From Timema cristinae (lineage: Eukaryota > Arthropoda > Insecta > Phasmatodea > Timematidae), in contig JBCFYV010000012.1 in NCBI GenBank assembly GCA_039000515.1, forward strand, positions 112,181,883 to 112,245,882: a DNA stretch of 64,000 nt, read 5' to 3'. Both the position numbers and the translations under genes were made by a program. This document shows positions 59,105-64,000 of the stretch, piece by piece (position 1 is the first letter of the stretch; the number at the start of each line of letters is the position of its first letter). Below the pieces are notes generated by a model. The model did not search any database. It saw only the letters and a list, made by a program, of their open reading frames with translations, and was not told where the DNA came from.

Positions 59105-60335
59105 CCATTCTCACTAACTTTTTCCACACTTCCCCATCCTTGCAAACTCCCTTCGCTTCAACAACATCCATACACCGAGATATACAGTTTTTTTTTAACT
59201 CTTAATGTTTCTCTTTTTCACACATTCATCTACAACATTTAGCCACATATTGTATAGCCTACCCCTTCCTTTTAATCCACACACTCTACCTTCATATATT
59301 TGCTTTGTCATTCGATCCACACTCATCCTCGCAACATGCCTAAACCAACGTAACACGCTTTTCTCACATTTACCTATTTGATTCCCTTTCAAACCGCACT
59401 ACTTTTGAGCCCATTCATGATTGACCCTGTTCATACAAATTTTTCCACACATATTTTTTTATAAATCTCATTCCGACTCGCATTCTCCTTGCTCTTGTTT
59501 TCTACTGAGAAACCCACGCTTCACAGCCATAAAAAAATGTTGGTGCTAACACAATTTAAATACTGCCATTTTTGCCTCTTGGCTACTACTTCACCTACCT
59601 CAGTGGTGTAGTTAGCTAATGCGCTTGTTTCATGTTGAGCTAGACTGCCGAGGATAGGGAGATCGAGGCTCGAATCTCTCCTGGGCGAACTGGGAGTAGT
59701 GGGGAGGCGGGGTGTGTTCTCCAAATGGTTTCCACTTTACCTTCATGCAAATGTGGGTTCTTTTCCTCTATATTCAACTTTCCCAATTCTCAACCCATTA
59801 GCGTATAGCCCAAACGGGTAGTAAGCTGCAGTTCTAAGTATAGTATAAAAGATACTACTTCATTCTTTGCAATATTACATAACCATATAACTACTCTCCG
59901 AGATGCATTCACTCGTCTATCAATTTCACCATCTGTTCTTCCATTTTTACAGAACATTCTGCCCAGATACATAAAATCATTCCTTTTCTAACAGTTTTCC
60001 ATTTATACCAAGCTGACAATCATTTACAGATCCGTCCTCATCAAAAACTATCACATTAGTTTTGGAGACATTATACGAAGATCCATTCTGCCTCTCACCA
60101 CATTTGAACGATTTAATGCACTCTGCAAGTCACTTTCATTCTCAGCCATTAATACGGAATCATATGCATATAGCAGCATTCTTACACTAACATTGCCCAT
60201 TTGTACACCAGCTGCATCCTCACAAGCCTCTCTCATAAACATATTCATGAATACATTAAACAATCACGGAGACATAACACAACCTTGTCTAACAGTAACA
60301 CCCTGTTCACACCATTCGGTCAAAGAATGAATTAG
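59105..60335 (-). pseudogene. LINE reverse-transcriptase fragment, interrupted by a SINE
   Basis: Minus-strand pieces in order: a CVMSP/FNVFMNMFMRE region (about 60210-60300), VRMLLYAYDSVLMAENESDL (about 60125-60185; the YxDD catalytic block reads YAYD here), LRIMSPK, YLGRMFCKNGRTDGEIDRRV (about 59905-59970), then after the SINE at 59590-59850, RWFRHVARMSVDRMTKQIYE (59290-59350) and DECVKK. The parts are frame-shifted, so this is a dead element. It belongs to the same broad group as the fragment at 37010-37955, whose FGKNGRIDGD aligns with FCKNGRTDGE. Confidence 0.88.
59590..59850 (+). mobile_element. SINE family A inserted into a LINE
   Basis: Complete order: head 'agctagactgccgaggatag', B box gaggctcgaatctctcctgg, central block (catgcaaatgtgggttcttt, 'caactttcccaattctcaac'), tail 'gcccaaacgggtagtaagct' with a worn terminal word. 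It splits the LINE at 59105-60335, so it is younger than that insertion. Confidence 0.85.
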
Positions 60336-60559
60336 ATGCAAAATATTAGTGTTTCGCACACTCCACATCTAGAGTTCTTAAAATATTATAAGCTATGGAT
60401 GGCCTTGATATCAGTTTTGTGGCAAACACACAAATATAAGTAAAATTATTTGGTTGAATGATTTAAAAGGATGGACTGAACTTTAGTTACTTGTCGTCAT
60501 CAAACTGTTTCCAGCCTGTGGCTTTATCAATTTAGTGAAATAATTCCCATCTTCTTTCA

Positions 60560-60960
60560 TTTCACAACTTTTCTTTCACTCTCCCACTTGCTGTTATCTC
60601 TTTGGGAATTGTACTTTACCATGCTGATTATGTGTCCATACCATCTAATTCTTGATTCCTATACTATCTCATGTAATTCATGTACCCAAGTCTTGCCCTG
60701 ACAACACCATTACTAATCTTGTTTCTTCTTGTAACCGCTAGCATGTTACTCAAAAACTTCCCATGGCCTAAACCTTCCTTGTCTTTCTTACATCCGAGCA
60801 TGCTCCTCAAAAACTTTATTCTAATGGCCTGAACCTTCTTCGACACTCTTACATCCAATGTCCAAGTTTCTACTATATATGTAACTATAAGCACCTATAC
60901 AACACTTCCTTACACTTCAAGGGCACTTCTCTTTTCCAAAGCAGGTCTCTTACACACCTG
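60560..60960 (-). pseudogene. second LINE reverse-transcriptase 3' fragment
   Basis: The minus strand encodes ETWTLDVRVSKKVQAIRIKF and LRSMLGCKKDK (60750-60880), then TRRNKISNGVVRARLG. This is the common 'ETWTL..KKVQA.E.KFLRSM.G..RRDKI' segment of metazoan LINE reverse transcriptases. A partial repeat inside (aaaaacttcccatggcc / aaaaactttattctaatggcc) suggests an internal duplication. Confidence 0.8.
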
Positions 60961-61004
60961 GTTAACATCTTCCCCACCCCAATTAGTACTATTATAAAAC
61001 AAAA

Positions 61005-61200
61005 CAATTGATGGTGTCGGCTGCAAGCGAGCTATACCGCTCGAGAGGCTGACACATGGTAATGGGATAGTTCCAACATTTGCGGATAAAGAGTGTCATA
61101 TGGTCAGCACAACGAATCCTCTGACTGTCAACCTCTGTTTTATAGATTGGATCTGCTGCTGCTACTTTATTCAAGTAGATCCTCAATTGTATTCTTAAGA
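61005..61200 (-). repeat. dispersed repeat with conserved pseudo-peptide
   Basis: The minus strand reads TEVDSQRIRCADHMTLFIRK, a string I remember as recurring in insect repeat-derived predictions (memory, not search). It begins with a small dyad (ctcgagaggctgacac / ggtgtcggctgcaagcgagc). Function unknown; probably part of a retroelement or SINE. Confidence 0.45.
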
Positions 61201-61679
61201 TTCAATGACCCTGTTACAGACCCACTGTTTCATGAAAAAAAACTATTTGCCCTCTCCCCTACAAGCTCCTCACCATTGAATTAAGTTGACACTTGAGATT
61301 TTAACTCTTACAAGTCCTCCCTACAAAAACTTTATTCTTGGTCGAGCCACTGTTTGGTTAGACATTTGTTTGTAAATTAAAATGCTTTGTGCTGTGATGT
61401 GAAATGGTAGATTTCTTGAAAAATTGTCACAAGTATTATATTTTGATGTTTTAGTAGAACAATAAACACACATGTTATTTTTTTCTCTTGTGTTTTGATG
61501 TTCTTAGCAATTTCTCTATTAAATGATAGCATTTTCACTGTAATTTTTTGACCCAGTCTGCAGTCTCTATCATTTGTTCTTGAGGTTAAATAAACAAAAG
61601 TTAATCTTATTCATTTTATAATTTATATTGCAACAATGGTTTTGACTACTAAGCCATTGTTAGGGAAACAATCGTGGGA
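61201..61679. other. AT-rich intergenic DNA, no gene seen
   Basis: No coding or repeat signal. Confidence 0.45.
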
Positions 61680-61850
61680 AAAAGTGTATTTGCGTTCTAA
61701 GGGTTTGATCTGCCCTTATTCTCTTTTAACGGTGAGATCAGGGTTTGAATCTCAACTGGGTGAACCGTGATTAGTTTTCCATGCGATTTTCCCATTCACT
61801 GCCAACACTAATGCAGGTATATTTCTCCTAATATTTCCTCATTATCTCTA
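61680..61850 (+). mobile_element. SINE family A, decayed
   Basis: 'aacggtgagatcagggtttg' aatctcaactgggtgaac is a recognisable B-box region; the central block is weak (gccaacactaatgcaggtat). Confidence 0.55.
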
Positions 61851-62875
61851 CCACTTATGTTACGTTTATAATAACTCTTTGTGGGAACCTATTAGTAATA
61901 AAAAATTAATGAATCCTATTGGCTGTATTGTAGCCCTATATTAAAGTAATGTTTATTTAATCTGAATATGCAGTACCATAAAGTACCCACATTCTTTGGT
62001 GTTAATACCAAATTGCTTTTATTTATTTGGGTTGGTTAAAGAGTTGTTTAGCATTTATTAAGTTTTAGATTAATTAAAACCTATTTTGTTTACAACAAGT
62101 GTCTCAAATCTGTGTTGTATGGCTCTATGTAACTTGCACATGAAAACAGTACTGCTTAGCTTAAAGTAAGAGAAAGCCATCCAGGGTTTCAAGAAACATT
62201 GAATCTCATTCATGGTTGGAAACAAAACTTTGCTTTAATTTCCGCACAATCAACAAAGTCTTTTCACAACCCTTGTTTTGGTATCCCCGCTCAAAACTAC
62301 CTAATTCATTTGAAATGGTTTCAAGATTTATAAAATAGAAAACTTATGTACAAAGTAGAAAACGGGTTTGGGTATCATTTAAGTAGTAAAATAAAGCTGT
62401 GTGCAATGTTATTGTATATACATTAAATATATATCTATATATATGAACATGTAATTTCTTTAGTTGTGTTTTAGGGATCTTATTTGTAACACAATTATAT
62501 TAATTTTGGGAACAAAACATTTTTGTGAAGATAATTTTATTTTGTGTGGGAAGTAGGTTTTTGGTTGATGCTGAAAGTACCAGTTTTTTTTTTATTAGAG
62601 AGCCATTTTTCTTCAGAGGGCCTGGTTGAAGTTCATGTTAGTTTGCTAAGACTTCAGTGTAATCCTTTTATTTGGGACACAATTGGTTCATAGTTCATAT
62701 TCAGATTGTAGTGACGCAGATATCTTATAAGTAGCTGAGAATACATTACTTTTAACATGTCTGCCTATCTAAACCATATACAGTAAACTACCAAATATCA
62801 GGGTCAATCGCTAAAGGAGAATGCGTGAATAGTTGAAAATAATAATAATAGAATACATAACTTTTTTTTAATGTA
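61851..62875. other. AT-rich intergenic DNA, no gene seen
   Basis: No gene or matched repeat; an (AT)-rich run near 62425-62445. Confidence 0.5.
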
Positions 62876-63258
62876 CAGTAGAGCCCTGCTTTACAGCAAT
62901 CTGCTAATACAGAGATTTTCAATTATATACATGTTCAGTGCTTTTCTTGTTCTTCCAACCTTTTTCAGCATGCCGTGTGGGTAGTTCAGTCTGTTTACAG
63001 TAGTGATGGGCTCTATCGAATGATTTTAACTATTGTTTATCGAATGATCATTCAATAGTTTTAATTTGTTTTCATTATTGTTTTCATTCAACTAATTTTG
63101 TATTATTCTTAGGCCTAACTCTATTGTACACTTTATATAATAGTGTAAATATATTAGGATTTTTTTATACGTTTGAAAGATTTAAAAGGCAATGTTTCCC
63201 CTTTATAGCGGGGCCCTGGATCTTAGCCAGTCATATGAGCAGGGCCCTTACCTTACTG
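62876..63258 (+). mobile_element. pogo/Tigger-like MITE
   Basis: The left end cagtagagccctgcttta and right-end complement cagtaaggtaagggccctgc are similar apart from a short insertion, and each is flanked by TA (62874-62875; 63259-63260). An internal complement cagggccccgctataaaggg (63197-63219) resembles a second pogo-type terminus. No transposase is encoded. Confidence 0.65.
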
Positions 63259-63299
63259 TATATTGACTACATTTATAACATGGATAATCATTTATATAA

Positions 63300-63530
63300 A
63301 ACAGTCAAGAGAAGAATCATGTTTGTGTTCATATTTACTGCCGAGCTATTTAATTTATTTTAAAGCATGAAAACTACTGTATGTTTACTGTAATATTTTG
63401 AAGAAACATGCACAGATAATTTACAAACCAGAAAACCTGATTATGGATAGTCTGAAATTTAAATGTTTGCACCTGTTGTCTCCCTTGCATTCATTTATGA
63501 ACACAAACATGATTCTTCTTTTGAAAGTCA
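63300..63530. repeat. inverted repeat, ~30-bp arms
   Basis: gagaagaatcatgtttgtgt (from about 63309) and acacaaacatgattcttctt (from about 63500) are inverted complements separated by about 155 bp. Could be the termini of another small element or a hairpin. Confidence 0.75.
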
Positions 63531-63874
63531 TAATAAAGTTTGTCTCTAAGTAGCAGATGAAATGGAAATTAAAGGTGCACAATATTGGTTGAAACACTAA
63601 AAGGATCCGATAGTTATTTTATACAAATTTACTTTTCCTTTTATCACTCGCCAAAGAAAATAATTAATTTATTAACTTGATTGTGTTTTCATTTTACTGG
63701 TTTATATTAGCTGAGGCTCAAACACAAATAAATGAGTGGTGCACTTGTTGATTTTATTTGTTTATATTTGTTTTGTGCAAGTACCCGCTGGGACTTATTG
63801 GCTGACCGTTAAGTATGATAAAATACTAATAATCCAAGCAATTAAAAAAATGTATTCAACAAAAGGTTATTATA

Positions 63875-63965
63875 TACTTAATCAAAGGCTTAAGGATGAG
63901 AAGGGTAGTTTAGAGGAAATACAGCCATATTAGCTTGGGTAGAGTAGATAAAATCACATGAGGAA
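63875..63965 (-). mobile_element. SINE family A, fragment
   Basis: The minus-strand central block remnant ('aatatggctgtatttcctct', aaactacccttctcatcctt) lies close to the window edge. Weak match. Confidence 0.4.
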
Positions 63966-64000
63966 AAAACAAATTAATATCTGGCTTTCATTAAAACTCT

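Overview
This is non-coding-rich eukaryotic DNA, almost certainly from an arthropod and most likely an insect with a large, repeat-laden genome. The evidence is spliced genes with canonical donors and acceptors, long AT-rich introns, tRNA-derived SINEs, non-LTR retrotransposon pieces, TIR elements and minisatellites, plus one gene that is recognisably the arthropod BAG3-type co-chaperone (Samui in moths, starvin in flies). I cannot name the species.

Two protein-coding genes can be supported. (1) A BAG-domain co-chaperone gene runs on the minus strand and spans about 23 kb. Its first coding exon is 41558-41723 and its large terminal exon is 19240-21167, carrying an IPIFV motif and a C-terminal BAG domain, with a 3' UTR to about 18730. 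The first exon is preceded by a compact promoter candidate with two in-register heat-shock-element-like clusters and two CCAAT motifs, which fits a stress-induced Hsp70 co-chaperone. The two visible exons do not join in frame, so another exon or an assembly indel is hidden between them. (2) A C2H2 zinc-finger gene lies on the plus strand at 51070-53438, with one N-terminal finger, a long Ser/Lys-rich linker and six C-terminal fingers. A weak candidate first exon is at 45216-45275. Both genes carry an apparent one-base deletion beside a short homopolymer, which looks more like assembly error than biology.

Layout: 1-18.7 kb is intergenic, with SINEs, five unrelated minisatellites (periods about 40, 48, 72, 62 and 36 bp), two inverted copies of a 0.75-kb TIR element and a PIF/Harbinger remnant. 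18.7-41.9 kb is the BAG gene and its huge intron, which is full of MITEs, SINEs, a 176-bp foldback palindrome and a LINE fragment. 42-51 kb is intergenic or 5' zinc-finger territory with SINEs, inverted TIR copies and a LINE 3' end. 51-53.4 kb is the zinc-finger coding region. 53.4-64 kb is AT-rich DNA with decayed LINEs, one of them split by a SINE, and a pogo-like MITE.

Two SINE families recur throughout. Family A has a central block with a conserved GCAAATGTGGGTACACTT core. Family B has a longer, separate body and a clear tRNA-like head. Both end in the same tail (CCCGAACGGG hairpin, then GCGGTGCTAATAATA). No CRISPR array, rRNA, genuine tRNA gene, virus or toxin gene was seen.
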